DNA of 21,349 nucleotides from Eubacterium sp. (GCA_017475785.1 JAFVEX010000075.1:1-21349), one strand, 5' to 3'. Numbered from the stretch's first letter, positions 1 to 8,339 are shown. Notes: a model not told the origin generated them from the letters alone. Translations and numbers: made by a program.

Positions 1-790
1 CCTGGCCGATCAGATAGCCTGCCATGCGGTTCCTGCTGTGCTTGCTCGCGCAGGTTACGATCAGGTCGCCGATGCCGGAAAGGCCAAACAGTGTCTTTTC
101 ATTTGCGCCCATCGCGCGGCCGAGCCTGGCGATCTCTGTGCTGCCGCGTGTGATCAGGGCTGCCTTGACATTGTCTCCGTAGCCGATTCCGTCCGCGATT
201 CCTGCCGCGAGCGCAATGACGTTTTTCAGCGCCGCCCCGATCTGTATTCCGAGCATGTCCGAGCTGGTGTATACACGGAACACCGGCGACATGAAAATGT
301 CCTGAACCTGCGCCGCAGTCTCCCTGTCATGAGCGCCGGCGACGATGGTCGTGGGCAGGCCGCGGCCGACTTCTTCCGCGTGGCTGGGTCCTGACAGCAC
401 GGCGACATTCGCCTGCGGGATTTCTTCTTCAATAATATCACTCATAGTCATGAGCGTGTCTTCCTCAATTCCCTTTGCCAGACTGACGATCAGCATTCCG
501 TCCGGCACAAACGGACGCATGTTGTGCGCGGTGCTGCGGACGACCGGTGACGGGACAGCAAAAACAAGAAGCTCCGCTCCTTCGATCGCTTCTTCCAGAT
601 CACTTGTAAACCGGACATCCTCCGGCAGCTTCACGCCGGGCAGACGCTCCGTGTTTTCATGATGCGTGCGGAACATTTCCGTCTCGGAATCAAGAAATGA
701 CCAGACAACCAGCTTATGTCCCTTATCTGTGAGAAGCTTCGCGACAGCTGTTCCCCAGCTTCCGGATCCGATCATACCAATATTTGCCAT
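1..790 (-). CDS. gpsA: NAD(P)-dependent glycerol-3-phosphate dehydrogenase, partial (C-terminus beyond left edge)
   Basis: GpsA reduces dihydroxyacetone phosphate to sn-glycerol-3-phosphate in the cytoplasm, the precursor of the phospholipid backbone. The protein starts MANIGMIGSGSWGTAVA, a Rossmann GxGxxG dinucleotide motif at residues 5-13. Family signatures follow: a segment with VPSP, then SLAKGIE and LSGPSHAEEV, then IGAALKNVIALAAGI (the conserved lysine region) and GLSGIGDLIVTC. About 263 codons are present with no stop before the window edge, against roughly 330-340 residues for the family, so only the C-terminal end is missing. The ATG at 790 follows AAAGGAG by about 5 nt. It is the last visible gene of the DUF512-der-plsY-gpsA run, 58 bp after plsY. 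The neighbouring PlsY uses its product, so the pairing is metabolically sensible. Confidence 0.95.
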   Translation of the reverse strand, partial: MANIGMIGSGSWGTAVAKLLTDKGHKLVVWSFLDSETEMFRTHHENTERLPGVKLPEDVRFTSDLEEAIEGAELLVFAVPSPVVRSTAHNMRPFVPDGMLIVSLAKGIEEDTLMTMSDIIEEEIPQANVAVLSGPSHAEEVGRGLPTTIVAGAHDRETAAQVQDIFMSPVFRVYTSSDMLGIQIGAALKNVIALAAGIADGIGYGDNVKAALITRGSTEIARLGRAMGANEKTLFGLSGIGDLIVTCASKHSRNRMAGYLIGQ

Positions 791-848
791 GGCTGCTCCT
801 TTCTACTGCTTTTATATAATAATTCGCTCGCCAAAAGAACTGAAATGA

Positions 849-1505
849 TTAAGAAGACTGATGCTTTCCCCTGCTGAGATACGTTTTTCGCTCACATCCC
901 TTCAGCAGCCGGACAATGTTTCCCCGGTGCCCGTAAAACGCGAGGACTGTCAGCACAGCCGTGACGCAGTACAGTTCTGTTCTGCCGGCCGCTGCCATCC
1001 CGTAATATCCGAGGTTTCCACGGATGATTACGCCGGCGAAAAAGCTGACCGACAGGCAGAGTGACGCGAGCGATACATAGTGCGTTGTCAGGAAAACAGC
1101 CAGAAACAGCACCAGTCCGATCAGCGTCAGGGGAAGATCCCCGAACGCGATAATCATGCCGCCTGTCGCCGCGATTCCCTTCCCGCCTTTAAAGTTCAGA
1201 TAAAACGGAAAATCGTGTCCGAGAATCACGCCTGCGGAAGTCCATATCTTGATCAGAGGAATCAATTCGGCATGCGAGCGGTGAAACAAAAGCCACGTCA
1301 CCAGCACCGCGAGGATGCATTTTCCAATATCGCAGCCAAGTGTGATGAGGCCGGCTTTCAGCCCCAGCGTGCGGAGCGCATTCGTCGTCCCCGCGTTCCC
1401 GCTTCCCTGGCTGCGGATATCGATGCCGTTCATTCTTCCGTAAATATAAGCTGTCTGAAACAGGCCGAACGCGTAGCCGATCAATAGACAGAATATCCGA
1501 ATCAT
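849..1505 (-). CDS. plsY: Acyl-phosphate:glycerol-3-phosphate acyltransferase PlsY
   Basis: PlsY is an integral membrane enzyme that transfers an acyl group from acyl-phosphate to glycerol-3-phosphate, giving lysophosphatidic acid, the first committed step of phospholipid synthesis in Gram-positives. The 218-residue protein is strongly hydrophobic with several membrane segments. It shows the family motifs: RSQGSGNAGTTNALRTLG near residues 31-48, GHDFPFYLNFKGGKGIAATG around 98-117, and HRGNIVRLLKG near the C-terminus. Length is close to the usual 200-220. The ATG at 1505 lies 3 bp after the der stop codon, with GGAAAGGA inside the end of der acting as the likely ribosome binding site, so der and plsY are probably translationally coupled. 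gpsA, which makes the substrate, follows. Confidence 0.95.
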   Translation of the reverse strand: MIRIFCLLIGYAFGLFQTAYIYGRMNGIDIRSQGSGNAGTTNALRTLGLKAGLITLGCDIGKCILAVLVTWLLFHRSHAELIPLIKIWTSAGVILGHDFPFYLNFKGGKGIAATGGMIIAFGDLPLTLIGLVLFLAVFLTTHYVSLASLCLSVSFFAGVIIRGNLGYYGMAAAGRTELYCVTAVLTVLAFYGHRGNIVRLLKGCERKTYLSRGKHQSS

Positions 1506-1508
1506 CTG

Positions 1509-2837
1509 TTACTGGTCCTTTCCTTTCCGCTCTCTTGTCAGCAGACGCAGAGCGGTTCCGCGGAATCCGAATGCTTCCCGGATCTGGTTTTCCAGGTACC
1601 GGAGATAAGAAAAATGCATCAGTTCCTTGTCGTTTACGAACAACACGAACGTCGGCGGCTTCACCGAAACCTGCGTCATGTAATAGATACGAAGCCGTTT
1701 TCCTTTGTCGGACGGCGGCTGCTGCATCGCGACAGCCTCCGTCAGCAGCTCGTTCAGCACACCGGTCGCGATGCGCATGCTCTGGTGATCAAGCACCATA
1801 TCAATCATATCATATAATTTAATCAGGCGCTGTCCTGTTTTTGCAGAAATAAACATGATTTCCGCATAAGGCACGAAGGAAAGGATCTGGCGGACATCCT
1901 GCTCAAACCGCTTCGTGGAATTGGTGTCTTTCTCGATGGCGTCCCATTTGTTGACGGCAATGATCAGGCCTTTCCCGCGGTCGTGCGCAATCCCGGTGAT
2001 TTTCGCGTCCTGCTCGGTCACGCCCTCCGTCGCGTCGATCACGACGACAGCGATATCGCTCCGCTCCACGGCGGCGACGGTGCGGATGATACTATACCGC
2101 TCCAGATCCTCCTTCACCTTGCTTTTCCGCCGCAGACCGGCAGTATCGATGAAGGTGTATTCCCTGCCGTTATGACGCACGGTCGTGTCGATTGCGTCGC
2201 GGGTGGTTCCGGCAATTTCGGAAACAATGACGCGGTCTTCCCCGAGAAGGCGGTTGACGATCGAAGATTTTCCGACATTCGGTTTCCCGACGATCGCGAT
2301 CCGCGGAATGTCGCTCTCCTCTTCATCTTCACTTTTGGGCGGGAAATGCTCGATTACCGCGTCGAGCAGTTCTCCGATCCCCTGCTTTCCTTCCGCCGAG
2401 ATCGGAAACGGATCCCCGATCCCCAGGTTGTAAAACTCGTAGACATCCAGCTCTTGTTTCTTATAATTATCTACTTTATTGACGGCAAGCACGACCGGAC
2501 GGCTGCTCCTGCGCAGAAGATCTGCCACCTGCAGGTCCGCGTCCACCATTCCGGTTCTTGCGTCCACCATGAAGATAATGACATCGCTTGTCTCCATGGC
2601 GATCTGCGCCTGCTCCCTCATCTGAGAGAGGATCACGTCGCTGCTGTCCGGCTCGATTCCGCCCGTATCGATCATGGTAAAGGAGCGCTCCAGCCAGGTA
2701 ACATCCACATAGATCCTGTCACGCGTGACGCCCGGCGTATCTTTCACGATGGAAATCCGCTCCCCGGCCAGCGCGTTAAACAGTGTCGACTTTCCCACAT
2801 TCGGGCGGCCGATAATTGCTACAATCGGTTTGCTCAT
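1509..2837 (-). CDS. der: Ribosome biogenesis GTPase Der (EngA)
   Basis: Der is a tandem-domain GTPase that acts in maturation of the 50S ribosomal subunit. The protein has 442 residues. The first G domain has GRPNVGKS at 10-17, DTGG at 57-60 and NKVD at 120-123. The second has GKPNVGKSS at 184-192, DTAG at 231-234 and NKWD at 296-299, followed by a C-terminal KH-like domain. I chose the ATG at 2837 because MSKPIVAIIGRPNVGKS is the normal family N-terminus and GGGAGG lies about 7 nt upstream; an in-frame start 16 codons further up would add an unrelated basic tail. The first 62 bases also encode the C-terminus of the upstream DUF512 gene in another frame. PlsY follows after 3 bp. Confidence 0.97.
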   Translation of the reverse strand: MSKPIVAIIGRPNVGKSTLFNALAGERISIVKDTPGVTRDRIYVDVTWLERSFTMIDTGGIEPDSSDVILSQMREQAQIAMETSDVIIFMVDARTGMVDADLQVADLLRRSSRPVVLAVNKVDNYKKQELDVYEFYNLGIGDPFPISAEGKQGIGELLDAVIEHFPPKSEDEEESDIPRIAIVGKPNVGKSSIVNRLLGEDRVIVSEIAGTTRDAIDTTVRHNGREYTFIDTAGLRRKSKVKEDLERYSIIRTVAAVERSDIAVVVIDATEGVTEQDAKITGIAHDRGKGLIIAVNKWDAIEKDTNSTKRFEQDVRQILSFVPYAEIMFISAKTGQRLIKLYDMIDMVLDHQSMRIATGVLNELLTEAVAMQQPPSDKGKRLRIYYMTQVSVKPPTFVLFVNDKELMHFSYLRYLENQIREAFGFRGTALRLLTRERKGKDQ

Positions 2838-4173
2838 ACATTTGCCTCCCTTCAGGCGGCGCGGCTGCCTCTCCCAGCAGCGCATCTACAAACGCCCTGC
2901 CCGCCGCGTCGACGGTCCGGACCGGGACGCCCAGCCGGCAGCTGACGTCCTCCAGCGTCATATCATCCAGAAAAACATTTTCTCCATAGCGGAGCATATT
3001 GGACGGGATCAGCAGACATTCGCCTTTGTCGGCTGTCTGCATCTGCTTTGAGAGATCCTGACCGGTAATCAGCCCGGACACGGTGATCCGGTTTCCGAAA
3101 AAATCGTTCCGTATGGGATATACCATTGCAAAGACAGCCGGGAATTTTTCATGCACCATCTGAGCCAGGCCGCGGATCAGCGGCGCCGCAAGCTCTCCTG
3201 TCGCAATGGAAACACACCTGCTGCGCGCATCGCCGTCAATCACACGCAGATACTCCGCTACCTCGTCCTGCAGCAGACGAAGCATGCCGACGCCGTTTTC
3301 CAGCTGCTGATATCCTTCATATGCCGCGGCAGGCGGAAGCGGCTCGCCGGCCAGCAGATACCACTCATCCGAAGCATGGACGAGCCGCGTGCCATATTTC
3401 TCCAGAAAGCGCTCCTGCCACGCGTGAATCTGCCGCAGCACTTCTCTCGCGTCGTCTCCTGTAAACGCCTCCAGCGGATACAGTCCCTCGCGGTAATCCG
3501 TTAGTCCGACCGGCACAACGGACACACTCTGCAAAGCAGGCAGAAACGAAGCCAGATCTCCGAGTGTCCGGTCCAGCTCTGGCCCGTCATTCAGTCCGCG
3601 GCACAGGACAATCTGTCCATTCAGCGAAATGCCGGCTTTTGCCAGCTTTCCGGCCTTCTCCAGTGCCTCTCCCGCAAAGCGGTTGTGAAGCATTTCGCAG
3701 CGGAGCTGCGGATTTGTCGTGTGAAAAGAGATATTGATCGGCGCCAGATGATACCGGATGATCCGGTCGATATCATGGTCTGACATATTTGTCAGTGTCA
3801 CATAATTTCCCTGCAGGAAGGAAAGACGCGAGTCATCGTCCTTAAAATAAAGTGTCTCCCGCATGCCCGGAGGCATCTGGTCAATAAAGCAGAACACGCA
3901 CTGGTTTCTGCAGGAGCGGTAGGAATCCATCAGATTACTCTCGAACACAATGCCGAGATCCTCATCCTCGTCCTTTTCTATCTCCAGAAGCCACTCCTCA
4001 TCCTCATCTTTTTTGCGGACCAGAAGCTCCAGATATTCATTTTCCATGTGATACTGGTAATCGAAAATATCTTCGATTTTACACCCGTTCATCTCAAGAA
4101 GCACGTCGCCGGGCTCCAGCTCCAGTTCGCAGGCGATGCTCCCCTCTATGATTTTTTTTATCACATGCTCCAT
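2776..4173 (-). CDS. DUF512 family protein with PDZ and radical-SAM-type domains
   Basis: The protein has 465 residues. An N-terminal PDZ-like segment (about 1-80; SIACELELEPGDVLLEMNG) contains a very acidic stretch. It is followed by CRNQCVFCF at 88-96, a CX3CX2C arrangement typical of a radical SAM iron-sulfur site, then a TIM-barrel-like region and the C-terminal DUF512 part (with SVVPVGLTDYREGLYPLE). This domain order and the position next to der are typical of Clostridia. The biochemical function is not known to me, and I infer only a radical-SAM-type fold. The ATG at 4173 has GGAGG about 7 nt upstream. The reading frame stays open to 4905, but that extension runs antisense into prs and across its promoter and is not used. 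The last 21 codons overlap the start of der. Confidence 0.9.
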   Translation of the reverse strand: MEHVIKKIIEGSIACELELEPGDVLLEMNGCKIEDIFDYQYHMENEYLELLVRKKDEDEEWLLEIEKDEDEDLGIVFESNLMDSYRSCRNQCVFCFIDQMPPGMRETLYFKDDDSRLSFLQGNYVTLTNMSDHDIDRIIRYHLAPINISFHTTNPQLRCEMLHNRFAGEALEKAGKLAKAGISLNGQIVLCRGLNDGPELDRTLGDLASFLPALQSVSVVPVGLTDYREGLYPLEAFTGDDAREVLRQIHAWQERFLEKYGTRLVHASDEWYLLAGEPLPPAAAYEGYQQLENGVGMLRLLQDEVAEYLRVIDGDARSRCVSIATGELAAPLIRGLAQMVHEKFPAVFAMVYPIRNDFFGNRITVSGLITGQDLSKQMQTADKGECLLIPSNMLRYGENVFLDDMTLEDVSCRLGVPVRTVDAAGRAFVDALLGEAAAPPEGRQMYEQTDCSNYRPPECGKVDTV

Positions 4174-4197
4174 GCCGCGCCTCCGATTCCCTCGACC

Positions 4198-4226
4198 ATA
4201 ATAGCAACTGAAGCGCAAAAAATCAA
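4198..4226 (-). promoter_or_regulatory. Candidate sigma-A promoter for DUF512-der-plsY-gpsA
   Basis: On the minus strand TTGATT (4221-4226), a 17-bp spacer and TATTAT (4198-4203) match a sigma-A promoter at 4/6 and 5/6 positions. Predicted transcription starts near 4191, about 18 nt before the DUF512 start codon, leaving room for its GGAGG site. It lies back to back with the prs promoter, with only 16 bp between the two -35 boxes. Confidence 0.6.
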
Positions 4227-4242
4227 GCAAGGCGCTTTGATA

Positions 4243-4271
4243 TTGACACTCCTGTTGAATAATGCTATAAA
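4243..4271 (+). promoter_or_regulatory. Strong sigma-A promoter for prs
   Basis: A perfect TTGACA (4243-4248), a 17-bp spacer and TATAAA (4266-4271). Predicted start is near 4278, giving a leader of about 67 nt before the prs ATG at 4345. Confidence 0.8.
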
Positions 4272-4293
4272 TGAGATAATCACAATCATTCTT

Positions 4294-4314
4294 TTGTACA
4301 AACTGCATTGTACA
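4294..4314 (+). promoter_or_regulatory. Repeated TTGTACA sites in the prs leader
   Basis: TTGTACA occurs at 4294-4300 and again at 4308-4314, 14 bp apart, between the predicted prs transcription start and its ribosome binding site. Because TGTACA is self-complementary, the two copies could bind a dimeric regulator or pair into a 6-bp RNA hairpin with an 8-nt loop. No T-tract follows, so it is not an obvious terminator. Function unknown. Confidence 0.3.
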
Positions 4315-4344
4315 GCACAAAAAACCTTCAGGACTGGAGATAAA

Positions 4345-5526
4345 ATGTCTGATAATAAATATCTTGCCGGCGCAGTCCCGGTTGGCCCGCTGAAGCTGGT
4401 CGCACTTCCCGGCTGTGAGGAAATCATAAAGAAAGTTAACGACTATATTGTTGAATACCGCAGAGATCTTGTGCAGGAATTTCCGGAAAAAGCAGCGATT
4501 CACGGATGCTGCGAAGATAATTATATCGTCCAGTGCGAGCTGCCGCGGTTTGGTACCGGAGAGGCAAAAGGACTTCTCAACGAATCCACGCGCGGCACAG
4601 ATCTGTTTATCATGGTGGACGTATGCAACTACAGTGTCACCTATAAGGCATTTGGCAGAATCAATCACATGTCTCCGGATGACCACTTCCAGAACCTGAA
4701 GCGCATCATCTCGGCCGTAACGGGCAAGGCGCACCGCATAAACGTCATCATGCCCTTCCTGTATGAGGGACGCCAGCACAGGCGCTCCGCCAGAGAATCT
4801 CTTGACTGCGCGGTCGCGATGCAGGAGCTCGCGAACATGGGCGTCGCTAATATCCTCACGTTTGACGCGCACGATCCGCGTGTCATGAACGCGATTCCTC
4901 TGCATGGATTTGACAACTTCTTCCCGAGCTATCAGTTTATGCTGGCGCTGATTGACGCCTATCCGGATATCTCATTTGATAAAGAAAGCATTGTCGTCAT
5001 CAGCCCGGACGAGGGCGCGATGTCCCGCGCGATCTACTTCGCGAACATTCTGGGCGTCGACATGGGCATGTTCTATAAGCGCCGCGATTACTCGCAGATC
5101 GTCGACGGCAAAAACCCCATCGTCGCGCATGAATATCTGGGCGACAGCATCGAAGGAAAAGACTGCATCGTCGTAGATGACATGATCTCTTCCGGCGGAA
5201 GTATGCTGGATGTCGCGTCGCAGCTCAAGGAACGCGGCGCGCGGAACGTCTATATCTGCTCCACGTTCGGCCTGTTCACGGACGGGTTTGAAAAATTTGA
5301 TGAATACTACGCCAGCGGCCTGATCTCCCGCGTCATTACCACAGACCTGATTTATCAGCAGCCCGAACTGCTCGAAAAGCCGTGGTATACGCCTGCAGTC
5401 ATGGAGCGGTATCTGGCGAGCATTATCGATACGCTCAATCACGATATCTCCATCGACAAGGTGCGTGACAACACCTACAAGATCAATAAGCTTCTGAAAC
5501 ATCACCACGGCAAGGTTGTCGAATAA
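4345..5526 (+). CDS. prs: Ribose-phosphate pyrophosphokinase (PRPP synthetase), long clostridial form
   Basis: Prs transfers pyrophosphate from ATP to ribose-5-phosphate to make PRPP, the shared precursor for purines, pyrimidines, NAD, histidine and tryptophan. The protein has 393 residues, longer than the usual 310-320, but this longer form is common in Lachnospiraceae. Visible signatures are STRGTDLFIM at 81-90, MPFLYEGRQHRR around 136-147, FDAHDPR at 173-179 (metal and ATP region) and the PRPP loop IVVDDMISSGGS at 275-286. The ATG at 4345 is chosen because GGAG lies 5 nt upstream and a strong promoter precedes it; the frame is open back to 4048, but that part overlaps the divergent gene and the promoter. 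It is a single-gene plus-strand unit between two minus-strand operons, ending 21 bp from the convergent yraN. Confidence 0.93.
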   Translation: MSDNKYLAGAVPVGPLKLVALPGCEEIIKKVNDYIVEYRRDLVQEFPEKAAIHGCCEDNYIVQCELPRFGTGEAKGLLNESTRGTDLFIMVDVCNYSVTYKAFGRINHMSPDDHFQNLKRIISAVTGKAHRINVIMPFLYEGRQHRRSARESLDCAVAMQELANMGVANILTFDAHDPRVMNAIPLHGFDNFFPSYQFMLALIDAYPDISFDKESIVVISPDEGAMSRAIYFANILGVDMGMFYKRRDYSQIVDGKNPIVAHEYLGDSIEGKDCIVVDDMISSGGSMLDVASQLKERGARNVYICSTFGLFTDGFEKFDEYYASGLISRVITTDLIYQQPELLEKPWYTPAVMERYLASIIDTLNHDISIDKVRDNTYKINKLLKHHHGKVVE

Positions 5527-5547
5527 GCTCCAGCGCTGTGCCGCTCA

Positions 5548-5907
5548 TCAGCGCTCCTGATACGGAAACGCGTCCGGGTAGTACCGAAGCGCCGGTCCTT
5601 GAATCGCGATTACGTCAAACCGGCAGCTGACGTCCTGGTCAACCTGCCATCTGGCCAGATAATAATCCGCCACCCTGGAAATCCGCCGCATCTTTTGATG
5701 CGGCACGGCTTCCTCCGGAAGCCCCAGGGTGGTGTTTTTTCGATATTTTACCTCGACGAACACGATCGTATCTCCGTCCTGCGCGATCAGGTCAATCTCT
5801 CCCTGCCGGCACCGGAAATTTCTGGTGAGGATCCGCATCCCTCTCTGCTGCAGATACGCGGCGGCCAGCGATTCTTTTTCAGTGCCGAGCTTTCTTTTGT
5901 TTTCCAT
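5548..5907 (-). CDS. yraN: YraN family (UPF0102) nuclease-fold protein
   Basis: A 119-residue protein of the UPF0102/YraN family. It begins with a conserved G-x2-KE-x-LAAAYL helix (around 8-19), then NFRCRQGEIDLIA (30-42) and TIVFVEVKYR (47-56). The GEID and EVK elements match a PD-(D/E)xK endonuclease-like core (E37, D39, E52, K54). The true substrate is not established for the family. The ATG at 5907 has GGAGA about 6 nt upstream. It follows rnhB by 36 bp, the usual bacterial pairing, and is the last gene of the rbgA-tlyA-nadK-rnhB-yraN run. No convincing terminator is visible in the 21 bp separating it from the convergent prs. Confidence 0.9.
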   Translation of the reverse strand: MENKRKLGTEKESLAAAYLQQRGMRILTRNFRCRQGEIDLIAQDGDTIVFVEVKYRKNTTLGLPEEAVPHQKMRRISRVADYYLARWQVDQDVSCRFDVIAIQGPALRYYPDAFPYQER

Positions 5908-5943
5908 ACCAACTCTCCGCGCCCGTTGTAAAGCTTCAGGCGG

Positions 5944-6600
5944 TCAGACATAATTGTGGATAAAGCTTTTTCTGTGAATGGCTGTCGGCCCGTATTTTCG
6001 CAGTGCCTCGATGTGTTCGCGGGTGCCGTATCCTTTGTTCGAGGCAAAATGGTATTCCGGCATCAGCTCGTCATATGTTTTCATCAGTCTGTCCCGCGTT
6101 ACTTTTGCGAGGATGCTGGCTGCCGCAATGCTCTGGCTCTTTGCGTCACCCTTGATGATGGGTACCTGCCGGATATCAAGCTCCGGAATGGTGACCGCGT
6201 CTACCAGCAGGAGATCCGGAACGACAGAAAGCTTCCGGACTGCCTCCCGCATTGCCTCATATGTAGCCTGCAGAATATTGATTTCATCGATCCTCTGAGG
6301 CGAGGCGGCTCCGACCGCGGCAGCGACTGCTTTTTCCATGATAATTTCATAGAGATCTTCTCTTCGCTTCTCGCTGAGTTTCTTGGAATCATTGATATAA
6401 GGGATCCGAAGCGCTTTTGGCAAAATAACCGCGCCCGCCATCACAGGACCGGCGAAGGGGCCGCGCCCGACCTCATCCACGCCACAGATGAAGCTGCACA
6501 TGTCATATTCTTTTTCGAATGCGCAGAGCGCCTCCACGCGCGCCATTTCCTTCTCAAATTTCTCCCGGCGCTTTTTTTCTGCAAGCTCTTTTTTTGTCAC
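5944..6600 (-). CDS. rnhB: Ribonuclease HII
   Basis: RNase HII cuts RNA in RNA-DNA hybrids and removes misincorporated ribonucleotides. The 218-residue protein has a charged N-terminal extension of about 36 residues and then the catalytic core: GVDEVGRGPFAGPV at 40-53 (D42 and E43 probably catalytic), NDSKKLSEKRR at 70-80, LLVDA at 131-135 (D134), KGDAKSQSIAAASILAKVTR at 150-169 followed by D170, and SNKGYGTREH at 187-196. The start appears to be GTG at 6600, with AGAGGA about 7 nt upstream. The gene follows nadK by 37 bp and precedes yraN. Confidence 0.95.
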   Translation of the reverse strand: MTKKELAEKKRREKFEKEMARVEALCAFEKEYDMCSFICGVDEVGRGPFAGPVMAGAVILPKALRIPYINDSKKLSEKRREDLYEIIMEKAVAAAVGAASPQRIDEINILQATYEAMREAVRKLSVVPDLLLVDAVTIPELDIRQVPIIKGDAKSQSIAAASILAKVTRDRLMKTYDELMPEYHFASNKGYGTREHIEALRKYGPTAIHRKSFIHNYV

Positions 6601-6637
6601 GATTTGATCCTCTTATCCAATTCCGGTGTCCGTTTCC

Positions 6638-7501
6638 TTAAAAGCTGTTCATTTTCCGGCTGAGGGTTTCCAGAAAGCTGTCATCATTGATTTTCACAAA
6701 GAGCGCGTCCTTATCAGCCCGGCGGATTTCGATGCGGTCGCCTGTCAGCATGGACATCTTTGTGTCACCGTCGAAATACGCGGCCGCGTGCTCTGTCGTA
6801 TTGTCCCGGCCAGGTCCGATTACGACGCTGATAGACTCGTCGCACGGCAGAACGATGCTGCGCGTGTTCAGCGCGTGCGCGGCCAGCGGCGTCATCAGAA
6901 ACATTTCTGCGCGCGGTGATATAATCGGTCCCCCGACGGAAAGGCTGTATCCGGTGGATCCTGTGGGCGTCGAAATGATGATGCCATCTGCCTTGTAGGA
7001 ATTCAGATACGCGCCGTTTACGTAGTTCTTGACTGTGATCATTCCCTGTGTCTCATCCTTCCGGATGACAACGTCGTTCAGCGCTATGTCGCTTTCTATT
7101 TGCTTTCCTCCGCGGAATACGCTGCCATGCAGCAGCATTCTCCGCTCAATCTGATATTCATCCTTCATCAGATGATCCATTGCGTCAAAGATGGAAGATC
7201 TGTCGATTTCGGCGAGATATCCGAGCGTTCCCAGATTGACGCCGAGCAGCGGGATCTGCCGGTCAATGGTATCTGTCGCGGACAGAATCAGTGTTCCGTC
7301 GCCGCCCAGCACAATAATGCACTCTGTGTCCGCAGGAATGCTGTCCGGGTTTGTGTAGCGGTAATGATTCGTCGCGGGACGCGCGCCTTCAGCGCAAAGT
7401 GTACACTCTCTCCCGTGGCTCTGCAGATACTCCATAATGGAGTGCGTGACGGATAATTCAGGATCCTTGATGGTATTTGTAATAACATAAAAATGATTCA
7501 A
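6638..7501 (-). CDS. nadK: NAD kinase
   Basis: NadK phosphorylates NAD to NADP. With the start proposed here the protein has 287 residues and begins MNHFYVITNTIKDPEL, like other clostridial NAD kinases. It contains the GGDGT signature at 66-70, ALNDVVI in the middle, and DGIIISTPTGSTGYSLSVGG, all diagnostic. The start is a TTG at 7501 with a perfect AAGGAG 6 nt upstream. An in-frame ATG at 7528 would add nine residues and lies inside tlyA with no comparable ribosome binding site; the frame remains open to 7708. The tlyA stop codon lies right next to the AAGGAG, so the two are probably translationally coupled. Usually nadK and tlyA sit with dxs, argR and recN; here they lie between rbgA and rnhB. 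Confidence 0.93.
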   Translation of the reverse strand: MNHFYVITNTIKDPELSVTHSIMEYLQSHGRECTLCAEGARPATNHYRYTNPDSIPADTECIIVLGGDGTLILSATDTIDRQIPLLGVNLGTLGYLAEIDRSSIFDAMDHLMKDEYQIERRMLLHGSVFRGGKQIESDIALNDVVIRKDETQGMITVKNYVNGAYLNSYKADGIIISTPTGSTGYSLSVGGPIISPRAEMFLMTPLAAHALNTRSIVLPCDESISVVIGPGRDNTTEHAAAYFDGDTKMSMLTGDRIEIRRADKDALFVKINDDSFLETLSRKMNSF

Positions 7502-7511
7502 TGCGGTCTCC

Positions 7512-8336
7512 TTACGTAAGCGCCTCATGCGCGCGGGTGACAGTTTTTTGTACTTCTTCCAGAATATCAGATTTACAGGTGTCTTTGCTTCCCTGATCCG
7601 GATTTTTCCGGAGATAAAGCAGATATTCGATATTTCCCTCAGGACCTCTGATCGGCGAGAAACTAAGTCCCTGAACCTGAAATCCTGCAGCTTCTGCAAA
7701 TTCCGCAACCCGCGCGATCACCTCCTGATGAACGCCTGCGTCTCGGACAACGCCTTTTTTTCCAACCTGGTCCCTCCCCGCCTCAAACTGCGGCTTGATC
7801 AGACAGACCAGCTCCCCGCCGTCCTGCATAAGGTTTCTGACCGGTACCAGAACCTTTGTCAGGGAAATAAATGAGACGTCGATGGACACAAATACAGGTT
7901 TTTCCGCGATGGCGTCCGGCTCCAGATACCGGATATTCGTTTTTTCCATACACACAACGCGCGGATCACTGCGCAGCTTCCATGCGAGCTGCCCGCGCCC
8001 GACGTCGACGGCATAGACTTTTGCGGCGCCATTCTGCAGCATACAGTCCGTAAACCCGCCTGTCGAACTTCCGACGTCCATGCAGATGCAGCCGTCCAGC
8101 ACAATCGGAAATACCTGCAGAGCTTTCTCCAGCTTCAGGCCTCCGCGCCCGACATAGGGCATCTGGTTTCCCCGGAATTCGATCTGCGCGTCTGCAGGGA
8201 ATTTCATGCCGGCCTTGTCTTCCTTCTGGCCGCAGACGAAGATCTCCCCTGCCATAATCATCGTTTTTGCCCGCTCTCTCGAAGGTGCCAGCCCGCGCTG
8301 GACGACGAGCACGTCAAGCCGCTCTTTTCCAGCCAT
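7512..8336 (-). CDS. tlyA: TlyA family rRNA 2'-O-methyltransferase
   Basis: TlyA/YqxC-type enzymes join an S4 RNA-binding domain to an FtsJ-like methyltransferase and modify ribosomal RNA; some relatives have been annotated as hemolysins. The 274-residue protein has an S4 domain at about 1-60 (RLDVLVVQRGLAPSRERAK), the linker YVGRGGLKLEKAL at 61-73, the S-adenosylmethionine loop MDVGSSTGGFTD at 86-97, SIDVSFISL at 151-159 and LIKPQFE at 179-185. K68, D154 and K181 match the expected catalytic lysine-aspartate-lysine positions. The ATG at 8336 begins 3 bp after the rbgA stop and uses AGGAGAGGGG at the end of rbgA as ribosome binding site. nadK follows at once. Confidence 0.93.
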   Translation of the reverse strand: MAGKERLDVLVVQRGLAPSRERAKTMIMAGEIFVCGQKEDKAGMKFPADAQIEFRGNQMPYVGRGGLKLEKALQVFPIVLDGCICMDVGSSTGGFTDCMLQNGAAKVYAVDVGRGQLAWKLRSDPRVVCMEKTNIRYLEPDAIAEKPVFVSIDVSFISLTKVLVPVRNLMQDGGELVCLIKPQFEAGRDQVGKKGVVRDAGVHQEVIARVAEFAEAAGFQVQGLSFSPIRGPEGNIEYLLYLRKNPDQGSKDTCKSDILEEVQKTVTRAHEALT

Positions 8337-8339
8337 CGA

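Noticed and set aside
1983..2945. 320-codon open frame on the plus strand antisense to der
   Set aside because: Lies wholly opposite the conserved GTPase gene, gives no recognisable protein and has no ribosome binding site; it is a GC-driven shadow.
4174..4905. Upstream in-frame extension of the DUF512 gene
   Set aside because: It crosses two promoters and runs antisense to prs; the ATG at 4173 has a good GGAGG and matches the family start.
5527..5560. AGCGCT repeats between prs and yraN considered as a bidirectional terminator
   Set aside because: Pairing is weak and there is no T-tract in either direction.
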